Part shown: positions 46,255 to 57,249 of the stretch, in pieces | Numbering within the stretch: position 1 is the first letter of the stretch | How the letters are laid out: each line of letters starts with the position of its first letter | Notes under the pieces: model-generated | The model's database searches: none | Told to the model about the DNA's origin: nothing | Seen by the model: the letters and a program-made list of their open reading frames with translations, nothing else | Program-made: the position numbers and the translations under genes | From: Piezodorus guildinii | Lineage: Eukaryota > Arthropoda > Insecta > Hemiptera > Pentatomidae | Assembly: GCA_023052935.1 (NCBI GenBank) | Contig: CM041294.1 | Location: forward strand, 27,826,641-27,890,640 | Length of the DNA: 64,000 nucleotides | Direction: 5' to 3'

Positions 46255-46480
46255 GATCAAGAGAGATACACTTTATTCATAAATAAACAAACAAAATGAT
46301 GCTGCCCAACTTAATTGGGTTGCTATAACACAGCATACCAATTCTTTTCTACAGGAATATTCTTAACATTTTATGTAACTATAAATACAATATCTATTTT
46401 CCTTTTTTACTCTTTTTAATTTTTTTTCCCCTGCTTATTTTTCCTTTTTTTTTTTTCTCTACCGTTTCACATTGTCTTTC
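46255..46480 (-). mobile_element. TAIL-G LINE terminus, copy 1
   Basis: The reverse complement reads GGTATGCTGTGTTATAGCAA, CCCAATTAAGTTGGGCAGCA and CATTTTGTTTGTTTATTTAT. An almost identical stretch of about 220 bp is at 54392-54631, and a related terminus follows the R2-type coding relic at 16058-16142. It is probably a 5'-truncated copy of that LINE type, containing only 3' UTR. Confidence 0.6.
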
Positions 46481-46893
46481 AAATATTTAGATATATCTAT
46501 ACATATACATCGAACATTAAATTAAAAAAAACAAAACAAATATTTTATCTATTATATATTCTTATTCAGAGATTTGGATTAGCCACTGAATAATTAATCC
46601 GTTTTTAAGTTTACTTTTATACCAGTGTTAACCGAATCGGATCTATAAAGTGGTTAAAATTTATTGTCGGTAAATTACGATTATGAGGACTAAAAGCAAG
46701 AATTTTCCTGGATATATTTTCTACATCTAGATCATACTTTTGCGTTTTTTTCTATTTGCTATTCTATCAATCGGGATCAATACAAAATAATTTGCCAACA
46801 CCAATCGCTATAATAGCTATTTTATTATTGGTTTTCCTGGAGTGTTGTAGCGATGACAAGTATACAGATTGGTCACATCATACTCTTTCAATA

Positions 46894-48240
46894 ATTGAGA
46901 CATTAATTTCCAAAAGGTACTAAAGGACATTTTTTACGAAATTGATTTTTTTACATATTCATATTCACCTCACCTTTCCTGGAAAAAACCATATCTTTGA
47001 AATCTCTCGTCGCACATTTTCCACCTTAAAACACCTAAATTACCTTCGTCATCTTCTTCCTTTTGAAACCCGTAAGCTTTTGGTTAGTTCCTTAATATTC
47101 TCCCACTTTGACTACTGCTGTGCGGTGTATGGGGGTGTCTCTGGAGATCTCGAAGCAAAACTAAAACGATTATTCAACTGCTTTATCCGCTTCATCTTTG
47201 GGATATCCAGGGACACCTCTGTCACCCGATTCTACGAAGAGTTGAAGTGGCTTTACCCTTCCTACCGTTGTAAGTACTTCCTGGCTTCCTTTCTCTTCCA
47301 AGTTCTCCAATCCCGCCGTCCTTCTTACATAACAGATATGTTTCTTTTCAAATCCTCAGTCCACTCTCGCCACACTGCACGGCCTTCGGACATGTATATG
47401 CCCCATCGAACTGCAGCTTTCGACGGATCTTTCCTAATTCGATCTTCACCCTTATGGAACTCTATTCCTTCTTACATCCGTGACGCCAATACTCTTCCGA
47501 CATTCAAATCTCGCCTGTTCAATCATCTCCTGTCCCTCCAATTTCCGAAGAATCCTAATTAGTTTTCTAATTTCAATTAAAATTAATAACAAAACAAATA
47601 GAAACGTTTATATACCTATTATATTTTATGTTATCTGGTGTTTTTGCACTTATTATATTATTAGTATATTGTTAAAAAACAAAAAACACTGAAATGCTTT
47701 TTTATTGAAAATTGTATATAAGTACATACTTCTTATTATGTTTATTATCTAGTTTAATTTACAATATTATTATTTAAGACTGCTTTTTAATCCATTGTTT
47801 GTAATTTCTATTGTTTCTTTGTATTCTTTTTGTATACTCTAAGACCTTAAAGTTTTTATTTTGATTTTCCTGTTTTGTTATTCTAAAGGGACTAGTCCCA
47901 GAATAAATAAAGATTTATTATTATTATTTAGTTTTATCTAAATCTTAAATTTGATTGTATCTAATGAACCCTCATGTCATTAATAACGTGATTTAGAAAT
48001 GCTATTAATTTCTTAAGATACTTATTACACATTTAGTTTCATTCTAAATCATAACAGAACATTTCATTTCATAACTTTAATATGGATTTATTAATATAGT
48101 AAAGAAATAATTCTAGATTTTAATGTGAAAAGAATCAAATTAGCTGGTTTAATAATATAGTAATGAGAGATTTTCGTGCTCCCTGTAAAATTTCCCAGAA
48201 TGCATACAGTACCTTTTGGAAATCAACGTCTCAATTTAGA
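46894..48240. mobile_element. MITE-K copy split by LINE-a
   Basis: Left part 46894-46963 (ATTGAGACATTAATTTCCAA then AAGGTACTAAAGGACATTTT) and right part about 47930-48240 (TTAGTTTTATCTAAATC, GATTTAGAAATGC, ending TTTTGGAAATCAACGTCTCA) align end to end with the inverse of the complete copy at 27057-27443. The gap is filled by LINE-a. Without the insert the MITE would be about 385 bp, as in the intact copy. Confidence 0.8.
46965..47929 (+). mobile_element. LINE-a (Jockey/CR1-like), 5'-truncated, frame intact
   Basis: A frame of about 200 codons ends at 47562: SRRTFSTLKHLNYLRHLLPF, ETRKLLVSSLIFSHFDYCC, LKRLFNCFIRFIFG, ELKWLYPSYRCKYFL, SSPLWNSIPSYIRDANTLP and FKSRLFNHLL. This is the region after the RT palm, lacking the catalytic YADD because of 5' truncation. 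The 3' UTR ends GGGACTAGTCCCAGAATAAA then a (TTA)n tail. It sits inside MITE-K and is therefore younger than it. It serves as the reference for the degenerate copy at 1-488. Confidence 0.85.
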
Positions 48241-48724
48241 AACCCTATATTTTTGAGGAATTCTTACTTTGAAAAGCTACTTTATACAGTGTTTATTACA
48301 CTACATTTGAATCAAAGATATTATTAATTTTTAAAGATGATAATCATTTTTTTAGAAATGAGGATCTTACTAATAATTTTTTTTTTTTTATCTAAAAAAT
48401 AAAACCATCATGGAAAAATTCGATAAAAATCATTTCTAACGTTTCCTCTTCTCTAATAATAAATAATGAGTTATAGGCAACTTTTATAAAAATTGCATAA
48501 TGTTTTATTTAAGTTGACCTTAAATTGTATTGTTAACACGTCGCCCGTATTAGTGATTTTTTGTTACTGATTTTAAATTACTGAACCGACTTTGACCAAA
48601 CTTCGTAAATGTCTGTAATTTTACTCAACTTAAAAGATACGATAGTTTTTATTACTATTCTAAATGGTTGAAAAATATAATTTTCTAAAACGTAAAACGA
48701 AATTTGTTTAACTGTGGCAAAACG
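48241..48724. other. no gene recognised
   Basis: AT-rich. ACTGAACCGACTTTGACCAA at about 48589 looks like a dispersed-repeat fragment without a partner here. Confidence 0.35.
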
Positions 48725-49010
48725 GATCACTTGTAGCTGGGTGGCTAGCGTAACAGCATCCCATGCTAAAGGTCACGGGTTCAAACCCGCAAGTGGTCCT
48801 AGAATTTTTTAATGGGAGTAAAACATCCTTAGTTACGCCGTCCTTCGGAGGGGACGTTAAAAGGAGGTCCCGAGCCTCTGCGATGTCAAGTTCTCGTTAA
48901 AGATCCCTATCCTAATAAAACCTAGTTAGGCAAAATTTAGGACTCCTACTGTAGCATCATCCGATTACCCATAGTAGCATATAGTGACGTTAAATAAATA
49001 AACAAACAAA
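48725..49010 (+). mobile_element. SINE-2 (tRNA-derived), copy 1
   Basis: Head GATCACTTGTAGCTGGGTGG (A-box-like TAGCTGGGTGGC) and B box GGGTTCAAACCC at 48777-48788. Body GCCGTCCTTCGGAGGGGACG then TTAAA, GAGGTCCCGAGC, AAAATTTAGGACTCCTACTG, and tail AGTGACGTTAAATAAATAAA. The same order occurs at 58775-59020. No full tRNA cloverleaf is present, so it is a SINE and not a tRNA gene. Confidence 0.8.
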
Positions 49011-49116
49011 CTGTGGCAGCACTGGTTCCCAGTAACCTTCCCATATATTCTTCACATATGAGATTATTAATTCAAATATAAGTGTGTGTTGATTGTTTCT
49101 ATGCGTTCTTATTTAT

Positions 49117-49234
49117 AAAATATACATTCACATTATAGTTTCCAGTTATAATAAAATACATATTATTTGGCGACGAGGATGGAATAAAATATACATTCAC
49201 TCCATAGTTTCCAGTTATAATAAAATACATATTA
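49117..49234 (+). repeat. short direct repeats flanking a primer-binding-site-like sequence
   Basis: Copies of about 49 bp at 49117-49165 and 49186-49234 (AAAATATACATTCAC... to ATAATAAAATACATATTA) are separated by TTTGGCGACGAGGATGG. Many insect Ty3/Gypsy elements have TGGCGACNAGGATGG-like sequence just inside the 5' LTR. This could be two LTR 3' ends left after a deletion, but no LTR start, gag or pol is seen. Confidence 0.4.
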
Positions 49235-49839
49235 CTATACGTTTCCAGAAAAATTATAATTACTCATTTGAATGACTTGCAATGAGTTATGAGTTGCAAA
49301 GGAGTTATGATGATATACAACGGTTATGTTTAAAAGATTATAAAATTGAGTAGATAAAATTGATATCTGACATGAAATAATAATTTTTTATTTATCATAA
49401 ACAGAGTAGTTCATTGCTATTCACCTTTATTTCTTTTATATCACCTCATTCAACAGAGTCACTGTCAACATCTTTTGTAATTTGTAGCAATTTTAATTTA
49501 AATTATTTTATTTATCAACAAACAAAGATAAAGAATGTATTTTTTGTTCTATAATTGTAAAAAGTATAATATTTATATTTCTTGAAAATGTATACGTCTT
49601 AAAATAATGGAGTAGTTGTGGACCGTTTTGACTATATGGTAAGGAAGTTGGTTGAGGGCGCAGCCACCACTAGTAAAGAAAAAATAAAGGAAGTGTTTTT
49701 TATTGGTAGTTTCTTTGTTACCACATCCCCAAACAACTGCTCCATCATATGCGTTTTATAGTTATCACTCATAAACGCATTTATGCAAATTTAAAGAAAG
49801 ACAAAATGAAATATTCGCCAGAAAAGACGTGGATTACAG
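49235..49839. other. no gene; divergent FB-like left end
   Basis: 49606-49690 (AATGGAGTAGTTGTGGACCG, GTAAGGAAGTTGGTTGAGGG) resembles the outer end of an FB arm but lacks the hammerhead-like block. The rest is AT-rich. Confidence 0.4.
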
Positions 49840-49924
49840 CTATATATTAATAGATGAGGAAGATGGTTGGGGGTGCGATCATAAATTAGAAACACACATT
49901 TAAAATAAGTGTTATCTTAATTAT

Positions 49925-49963
49925 GTGCCGACGTTTCGGCCTAAAATGTGGGCCTTCATCAGG
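49925..49963 (-). ncRNA. hammerhead-like motif, core intact
   Basis: Minus strand: GTC, CTGATGA, A, GGCC-CACATTTTA-GGCC, GAAA, CGTC, GGC. Helix I keeps pairing through a G-U wobble. Confidence 0.5.
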
Positions 49964-50705
49964 ACTAAAAGAAACAAGATAACAACCAATGTAATTATAG
50001 ACTTAATAATGCGTTAGGTTTATAATAATAATATGACAGTAATAAATTATGGGAACATAAATAAAATTAAATGTAAAATGATAATAAGATGACAATTATA
50101 AAGTATGGAAATAAGGTGACAGTTATAAAGTATGGAAATAAACAAAATTTAGATGATAGTTATAAAGTATGGAAGTAAACATAATGATATATGATATGAT
50201 AATATATGATATAATGATAATATATATAATATAATATATAATAGTTTAATATTACATTATTTTAAAATTTAAAATTATTTTTTATTCATACTGTTTCTCT
50301 TTTGTAATGACTATATTCTTTTTTATATATTACCTATACTCTTAACTATGATTTAAGATATTACCGTCATATATCACTTCAAAATTGTTAATATTTAAAA
50401 TTTTAATTGTTCACATATTTTCCTTTGTCATTTTTTTCATTTGCTTAGTCTCTCTTTATATATTCTCATTACAATATTATCATCTCAATTATGTTTACTT
50501 CCATACTATATAACTATCATCTTAATTTTGTTTATTTCCATACTTTATAACTATCACCTTATTTCCATACTATATAATTGTCATCTTATTATCATTTTAC
50601 ATTTAATTTTCTTTATGTTCCCATAATTTATTACTGTCATATTATTATTATATACCTAACACATTATTAAGTCTATAATTACATTGGTTGTTATTGTTTC
50701 TTTTA

Positions 50706-50744
50706 GCCCTGATGAAGGCCCGCATTGTAGGCCAAAACGTCGGC
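50706..50744 (+). ncRNA. hammerhead-like motif, core mutated
   Basis: GCC, CTGATGA, A, GGCC-CGCATTGTA-GGCC, AAAA in place of GAAA, CGTC, GGC. The G12-equivalent is changed to A, which should abolish cleavage. Confidence 0.45.
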
Positions 50745-50862
50745 ACATAATTAAAATAACACTTATTTTAAATGTGTGTTTCTAATTTATGACCGCACCC
50801 CCAACCATCTTCCTCATCTAATTTCTCAACGGTCAACAAAACTCCATCACTATATATTAATA

Positions 50863-51070
50863 TATTCGTACTCTGCTAAAAGTATTTCCAACATTTAATA
50901 ATACAACGGCAGAGCCACCTTTGAGATGATGGATGCTCTCATCAATCCTCAAGACAAGAAAAGCAATCCAAGTTTCATTTCCTTGGGTAGGATCTGCTGA
51001 GGTTTGCTTGTCGATCAGCCTTTGCTATTATTCCGTTTCCTTTCTTATTACGGATTGTACTCAAGGATGA
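50863..51070. other. no gene recognised
   Basis: Short spacer between the foldback and MITE-K. Confidence 0.35.
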
Positions 51071-51443
51071 ATTGAGGCGATGACTTTCAAAAAGTACTTT
51101 ATCCACTTTAAGATAAATTAAAGGAAGCGGTAAAACCTCCCATTTATTTTTTATAAAACAATTTATTTGTTTTCTTTAGCATGAAAATCTGTAATTAATT
51201 TTTTTACTATGTAATAACGTTATTTTCAAGTTAGGGAAGGAAATATTTTATAATAATTTGCAAGGGAATGATATGTGTAATTAGTACCTTTCAGAAATAA
51301 GTACATTTATAAATCACTGGGGTATTTTTAGATAGAATCAGTTCGATAGATTTTTATTTAAAAAAAAAAAAATTAATTATGTCAAATATATCAATTTCCT
51401 TAAAAACGCCCGTTCGTACGTTTGCAAATCAACGATTCAATTA
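51071..51443. mobile_element. MITE-K, divergent copy
   Basis: The ends ATTGAGGCGATGACTTTCAA and GTTTGCAAATCAACGATTCA are inverted and correspond to the MITE-K termini. Length and internal order agree with 27057-27443 despite many substitutions. Confidence 0.65.
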
Positions 51444-51579
51444 TCTTAGGGGATAGCATATAATCTACGTCTTAGCTGTCATAGTTGCCTGTTTATTTAG
51501 AAAGTACATGATTTTCATTTCCTCAATATATATAGTAGTGTTGTATTACTTCTCGACTGTTGATAATTTAATAATTTCT

Positions 51580-52130
51580 ACTGTTCTTAGGTTTCAGTCA
51601 ATAAATAAACAATTTTATTTATGCAACGTTTCGAGACTTTATTGTTCTAATATCACGCCTTAACAATGGAAAAACAAAAACAGAACATTAATATTTTTAT
51701 ACAATAATTAATAGATGGTTGGTTTTTAAAATTTTAATGGCACAAAACATCGCGGTCATCAGTGCCAGATATATTCATTTTATAGAAGATTAAGTTAAGA
51801 TAAATAGTATAAGTTAAAATATTAAAAGAGATATTCATTAAAAGATATAATAATATATGTATAATTCTACTTGAGATAAATGAATGTTAGATAATATTCA
51901 AGAGAAAAGAATAAATAAATAAAAAAAAATAAAAAATAAATAAAATAAAAAAATAATAATAAATAAAGATAAAAAACAAGTAGATAAAATAGATAATGAT
52001 AAAAATAAATAAGTAATAGTAATACATTAATATTTAATTGAAAAATAAAGTAATAAATATAATAATTAGAAAAGTAATTACAAAAATAAGTAAAATAAAA
52101 TAATAATTAATACATCTTGATACATACTGG
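51580..52130. repeat. repeat fragments and AAATAA-type low complexity
   Basis: 51590-51660 shares AACGTTTCGAGACTTTATTG with 2553-2575. 51733-51772 is the inverse of the hairpin block at 28150-28195. 51895-52125 is almost entirely A/T of AAATAAATAAA type. Confidence 0.6.
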
Positions 52131-52359
52131 AAATATTCCTTAGCATTTTTACTTCAGTGTTCTTTCAAAGTTTATAGTATACACATATGTCTATGTATGA
52201 CACTATTTTATCTCAAATTGTAAGTAAATTTCTAATAATATCTCTAATGTGAATTCTAATTGGAATATCTATGTAATTATTGTATGTCTATTCATTTTTC
52301 AATGCATTTTTTTCTATATCTCTAACAATAACATCATATATTAATTGTTTTATAATAAT

Positions 52360-52755
52360 TTTTGGGATGAGTGACGTTAAAACAAAATAAAATAAAGATG
52401 GGCTAACGTAGACTCGACCCCGTTTCGAAAAGAGCTGGTCTTGAGTACTTAACATTAAAATAAATAAAAAAATAGGTAATATTAAATAAAAAGATAAAAT
52501 TGAAAGGAAACAAAATAAATAAAACTTTAATAACATAAAATTTCTTCACATAATAAAAAATAAAAATTCTTCGATTAACCAAATTGTGAAAAAAATAAAA
52601 GTTTCAAAAATTTGGTTAGTGTGTTATTAATATTAAGAATGGTACAAAAAAATGAACAATGATAATGAGAAAAAATTATCAAGGATAGTTAACTGTCCAT
52701 ATATTCTTCAGTTCCGCACGACAGGTAGGCCACTCTGGAAGGACGGAGATCCGAT
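52360..52755 (-). repeat. REP-F, copy 2 (inverted)
   Basis: Inverse of 31650-32140: GGGATGAGTGACGTTAAAAC, GACTCGACCCCGTTTCGAAA, AGAGCTGGTCTTGAGTACTT and CGATTAACCAAATTGTGAAA appear in the expected order, ending near GGAAGGACGG. The 82-codon minus frame inside it reflects the repeat. Confidence 0.7.
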
Positions 52756-53195
52756 TTATTTATTTTATTTATTTTTTTTTTGCTCTTTGTTCATCGCGTT
52801 GTCTTGATTACGATTGATTTTTTTCGATTTTTCTCTATCTTCAATAATAACCGATTTGTTGTGTAATTACATCTATCATAATCTGTCACTTAATTATACA
52901 TATGATTTTTTTTTTTTTTATTTACTGATTTTTTATATCGCTTTACTGATTCTAAAACTCTATACACACTTTCTCTATCTTCTAAAAGAACTGAGTCATA
53001 AGCGTATATATAAGCGAGATTTAAATTTTATATCTTTTTTTTTTTTTTTTTTTTTTTTTTGTTTATCGCGCTTTACTGATTCTAAAACACTATACACACG
53101 TTTCTCTATCTTCAAAAATTACTAAGTTATAAGGGTATGTATAAGCGAGATTTCAATTCTTTCATTTTTTTTTATTTTATTTATTTATTTACACA

Positions 53196-54065
53196 GTTTA
53201 TACAGCTGATATCCCAACCCATCCTAACACATTCCTTTCTACCTATGCCGATGGCACTTGCGTGCTATCAGTTCATAATGATCCTAGTATTGCCTCTCAA
53301 ACTCTCCAATCCCATATCAGAGACCTTGAGGTATGGTGTCAGAATTGGAGAATTAAAATCAATTCCAATGAATCCCATCAAATTACCTTTACCCTTCGTC
53401 GAAAACCTATGACATCCTGCCCTACAGTTTCCTTTAATGATATTCCGTTTGTCCCGGTTGAACAGATCCGCTATTTAGGACTCCTGCTTGACAAACGACT
53501 TACATGGAATCCGCATACAAGACTGAAAAGACAAGAAACTGCTCGACGTTTTCGGCTACTCCAACACTTACTAGACAGACGCTCTAACCTTTCACTTAAC
53601 TACAAAAGACTCATTTACATGACAATCATAAGGCCTATCTGGACCTACGGAGTTGAGCTATGGGGCTGTACTAAACCATCCAATTCTTCCCGTATCCAAT
53701 CCTTACAATCCAAAATCCTTCGTAAAATCCTCAACGCTCCTTTTTTTGTCACAAACAAAATCATTCATAAAGACCTCCAAGCTTCGTAGGTAGCCGATTT
53801 GGCCCGTACCAGGTATCATCCCTTCCATGACAAACTCCATTCCCACTCTAATCCACTAGTTTCAATCCTTGCTTCCTCTACAATCCCTGATAATCCACCG
53901 AGGCGTCTGAAGAGAAGATGGCCTCGAGACCTTCTTGCTTAGATCGATTACTAGAGTGCTGCCAATGGGCAGTTTATCTTCACGTTTTCATGTACATATT
54001 CTTTATCAGCATATTTACTTGATGTATTGTAGTATACAGTTGTAAATTTCAATAAAATATAATTA
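53196..54065 (+). mobile_element. LINE-b, 5'-truncated within the RT palm
   Basis: Codons start near TVYTADIPTHPN and STYADGTCVLS, where the palm motif reads YADG instead of YADD. They continue QTLQSHIRDLEVWCQNWRIK, PMTSCPTVSFNDIPF, RYLGLLLDKRLTWNPH, SRIQSLQSKILRKIL, a stop at 53787-53789, then VADLARTRYHPFHDKL and RRLKRRWPRDLLA. It reaches furthest 5' of all LINE-b copies here. The 3' UTR has GCCAATGGGCAGTTTATC and ends AATTTCAATAAAATATAATT. Confidence 0.8.
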
Positions 54066-54391
54066 AAAACAAAAAATTTATTTTTTTTTTTTTTATCGCG
54101 CTTTACTGATTCTAAAACTCTTTATACACTTTTCTTTATCTTTATAAAAATTATGAATAATGAGCGTTTTTTTTTTTTGTGTAAAATTTCAATTGTTTTC
54201 TTTTCTTTTTCACTTTTATAAAATTATTCGCGTTTTTTCGGTTAAAAGACACCGATAATTTTTTTTTTCTGTCTTCAAAAATAACTGAGTTTTTTTAATA
54301 AAATACTTTTAATCGGCCACCATTTTAAAACTCACCAGCTGATGTCAACGTCTAGGTGTTAGGATCATCGTTGAATGGACAAGTATTTTTG

Positions 54392-54631
54392 TGGCGAGAG
54401 AGATACATTTTATTCATAAATAAACAAACAAAATGATTCTGCCCAACTTAATTGGGTTTCTATAACACAGCATACCGATTCTTTCCTACAGGAATATTCT
54501 TAACATTATATCTAACTATAAATACAATATTTTTTTTCCTTTTTTACTCTTTTTAATTTTTTTTCCCTACTTATTTTTCCTTTTTTTTTTTTTCTTTTCC
54601 TTCTCTACTGTAAAAAAAAAATTGGTCCTGT
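54392..54631 (-). mobile_element. TAIL-G LINE terminus, copy 2
   Basis: Inserted into REP-M: the sequence AGTATTTTTGTGGC continues into AAAATTAAAAAAAAAAAG in the empty copy at 23735, but into the TAIL-G terminus here. It matches 46255-46480 along its length, including the TTTTTTACTCTTTTTAATTT tract. Confidence 0.65.
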
Positions 54632-54800
54632 AGTTTCGGAGATAAGCCGCGGACGGCGGACAAACGTATTTTTTTTTTTATTCCTTATTCGGATTCTACG
54701 CATCTTGAAACGTAAGCTCTCAAATTTTGAGTAGGGTTTTTTTTTTTTTGTTGGTCGATTACAAAGGTTGATTATTGAACATAATAAACCAAAACGCTAC

Positions 54801-55299
54801 AAATTTAGTTCTCAGCCCAATACTCGTCCTCAGAGCCTCATTTCCTCCTGATTTGTGATAATTGTAACAGTTAAGTTAGCAGACAGTCAGTCAATAGATA
54901 CCTTCTTTGTTAATATTGAAATCATCAATAGACTACATAATAAGCAGAATGTTGTGTTGAGAGAGAGACCAACCTGCCTAGCTTCCCCGATAGCAGTTTT
55001 ATTATTAACAAGGCGTCTACCTTCAAAGGGAATGTGTAGCCTCAGGTATTTTCCCTGGTTAAATATTTGTGTGCTCGGATGGTAACAAACATTTTGGTCT
55101 CCCCTAACACCAGTTTAACCGGTTAATCCCGACTTGTAACATTATGTAGTCAATTATCATTCCACTGAAAGTCATGTAGATGTAGAACACTAGTCTTATG
55201 ATTTTCATCGTATAAAATTCATTAGTAAACTTCCTGTTATATATTGTTCACAGTGACACTTTACTTATCACTCATTTACTCATCAAACATTTAAGCCAA
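54801..55299. other. no gene recognised
   Basis: The 76-codon frame at 54855-55085 (plus) has no recognisable domain. Confidence 0.35.
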
Positions 55300-55640
55300 T
55301 TGAGACGTTGATTTCCGAAAGTTACTATCTAAATGACATTTTTTGTCTAAATTGATATTTTGGCATATTTATATTGTAATGGTTTATTGTTATCTAAACC
55401 CGTCATAACATTTTATCTAAAAGAAAAATCCTATAAAACCGTATTGGAAATTTCATTTCATTCTCAAAAAAGTACTATATCCATATTATATTATTAAAAA
55501 CTTAAGGGTAATTTGGAAAAATAAGTTGGTAACACAGTAAAAAAAAATAAATAAACTTTAGATTTTAATAAAAAAAATCAAGTAAATTGGTCTAATAATA
55601 AAGAAATATTGCCCAAATTTCCTGAAGAACAATAAGTACC
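55300..55640. mobile_element. MITE-K, right end lost
   Basis: The left end AATTGAGACGTTGATTTCCG and the following ATGACATTTTTTGTCTAAAT match MITE-K. The internal part aligns loosely, and the expected right terminus is replaced by the RTE-like LINE at about 55640. Confidence 0.6.
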
Positions 55641-56391
55641 CTCAAATATTTCCATCGTACAAGTGACCAAAAAGTTCAAATACCTAGGAGAGATAATATG
55701 CAACAACGGGACAGATAAAGCAGGCCTAGATGAAAGATTAGCGAAACTAGAAAGACTGTACTTTGCAACTAGAAGCATGCACAGTAAGAAAAGTTTATCC
55801 TCCAATGCAAAAATAAGGCACTACTGTACAGTAGTAAGACCAACAATATTGTATGGTATTTAAACAGTTTGCCTTCCGAGTCTTGAGAAATTTCTCAAGA
55901 TTGAGAGAAAAATTCTTAGGAGGCTTCATGGACCCAAAATAACACTTGAGGGCTAACGGCTAAAATCCAATGAAGAAATATATAGAAATTTGGAAAACAT
56001 TGAAGTAGTCATCAGAACTAGGAGTTTTATGGAAATATGGTAAGAATGAACAATCAGAGGCTGAACAAACAGATTTTTGACAAAGTTCTAGGCTATAAGA
56101 ATAGAGGTGGTTATGCAAAGCAAATAAAAGAGGAGCTCGATAGGTTAAAAATCAAGAAAATAGACGGCTAAGATAGAGAGCTTTTCGGGAAGAAAATAAA
56201 AGAAGTTGGGGTTCTTACAGGAAAAACAAAGAAACAGGGGAGAAAATGGACAAAGGAAGAGCGAGAGGAACAGTCCAGGAAGATGAAAGAATATTGGAGA
56301 AAAAGGAAGATGAAAGGTGTGAAGAAGACAGAATGATATTCACGTGGTCCTTGATGGCCAATTCGTGCAAAAAAAAAAAAAAAAAAAAAAA
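55641..56391 (+). mobile_element. RTE-like LINE 3' end with poly(A)
   Basis: Codons KKFKYLGEIICNNGTDKAGL, LAKLERLYFATRSM, KKSLSSNAKIRHYCTVVRPT, ILYG, then after a stop LEKFLKIERKILRRLHGPK, and later KQGRKWTKEERE. The FKYLG..I...G.....I..RI.....Y.. block followed by K..LS...K..LY...V.P.LLYG is the usual region after the palm in RTE-type and related LINE RTs. The 3' end is an A run at 56369-56391. 5'-truncated, with at least three stops. The exact clade is not certain. Confidence 0.7.
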
Positions 56392-56519
56392 GCGTGTATT
56401 CACTTTCTGTGGAAACATATGATTTAGATTAAATAATATAACCATATTAAATTGTTAATCAGTAATAAGTTTATTCTCTATTCGTCACTTTATTTTACCT
56501 TTTACAACTTTATTTATCA

Positions 56520-56938
56520 TTGAGACTATTTCAATCAGAATGAAACCTACATGATATTAAAGCCCATTAAAGTTTACATCAATATAGTGAATTTAATTAA
56601 AACCGTTAGGGCCGTTTGTGGGTAAACAGTAAAAAGGTACAAAATATATGGTCGAAAGTACCACTTCCGGTCAGCTGATTTTAGAGAAAAGGTTGCTGGA
56701 ACATCTCAGACGTATAGTTGTCTCAAATATGAAATTTCATTTCAGTACTCCGGTTTGTTTTCGTTTTCGTGCTGAACTTACCTCAAACACACACACAGAC
56801 CTTTTTGCGTTACTTGGTTACTTTATTTGGACTCAGGAGACCCTAAAACGTGTATTTCCGTTAAAAACTAGAATTAGAAAATTTTTACCATCGCAATACT
56901 TTCCCTTACTATATATTTCATATATAGGTAAGTAATTT
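56520..56938 (-). mobile_element. HINE-J, copy 4 (partial, inverted)
   Basis: Minus strand: GTAAGGGAAAGTATTGCGAT, ACGTGTTTTAGGGTCTCCTG-like, GGTCTGTGTGTGTGTTTGAG, GAAATTTCATATTTGAGACA and CATGTAGGTTTCATTCTGAT follow the order of the 5' half of copy 1. Its 3' half is missing and the terminal repeat is damaged. Confidence 0.6.
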
Positions 56939-57249
56939 TTATAACGGTACACTTGAAAGCCCATAAATCGCTAAACGGTGTACAGAAAAAACCTGACGTT
57001 AATTAAAGAATTAACGTTATTGCTAATCAAATTTAGTAAGGAGAACAAATTTAAAATGCATGTATTTGTTTGAAACGAAAAAGGCTACATTTAAAGTAAA
57101 AAGGGTTTTATTTGAATTGGAAATGTTTACTTTTTATTTACGAAGCCGTAACCTCCCTCCCCTCGCTAAAGGAAAGAGTTCATTCCAAACACTTGAGAAG
57201 AGGTCAAACTTGAAACGAAGGAATAAATTGACTTGGAAATTCTAAGTCT

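Larger units (their letters stand above)
49840..50862. mobile_element. FB foldback element with 13-bp target duplication
   Basis: CTATATATTAATA is duplicated perfectly at 49840-49852 and 50850-50862, so the insert is 49853-50849. The arms match those at 20483-21567: GATGAGGAAGATGGTTGGGG, GTGCCGACGTTTCGGCC and AACCAATGTAATTATAG on the left, inverse on the right, here ending with TTTCTCAACGGTCAACAAAA. The arm-internal units of about 36 bp (ACAGTTATAAAGTATGGAAA) are present. The central block is shortened by deletion and a TATATGATATAATG-rich patch. Confidence 0.8.
52770..54800 (+). repeat. REP-M with tandem units, interrupted by two LINE insertions
   Basis: Units of about 110-140 bp recur at about 52922, 53066 and 54095, each with CGCTTTACTGATTCTAAAAC, TCTCTATCTTC and GTATATATAAGCGAGATTT-like parts after a T run. 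The block 54290-54391 plus 54632-54790 matches 23600-23915. LINE-b (53196-54065) interrupts the tandem part and TAIL-G (54392-54631) interrupts the single-copy part. Confidence 0.65.

Noticed and set aside
48725..48800. Possible tRNA gene (B box GGGTTCAAACCC)
   Set aside because: The head is followed by a shared 200-bp body and a second copy at 58775, which fits a SINE and not a gene.
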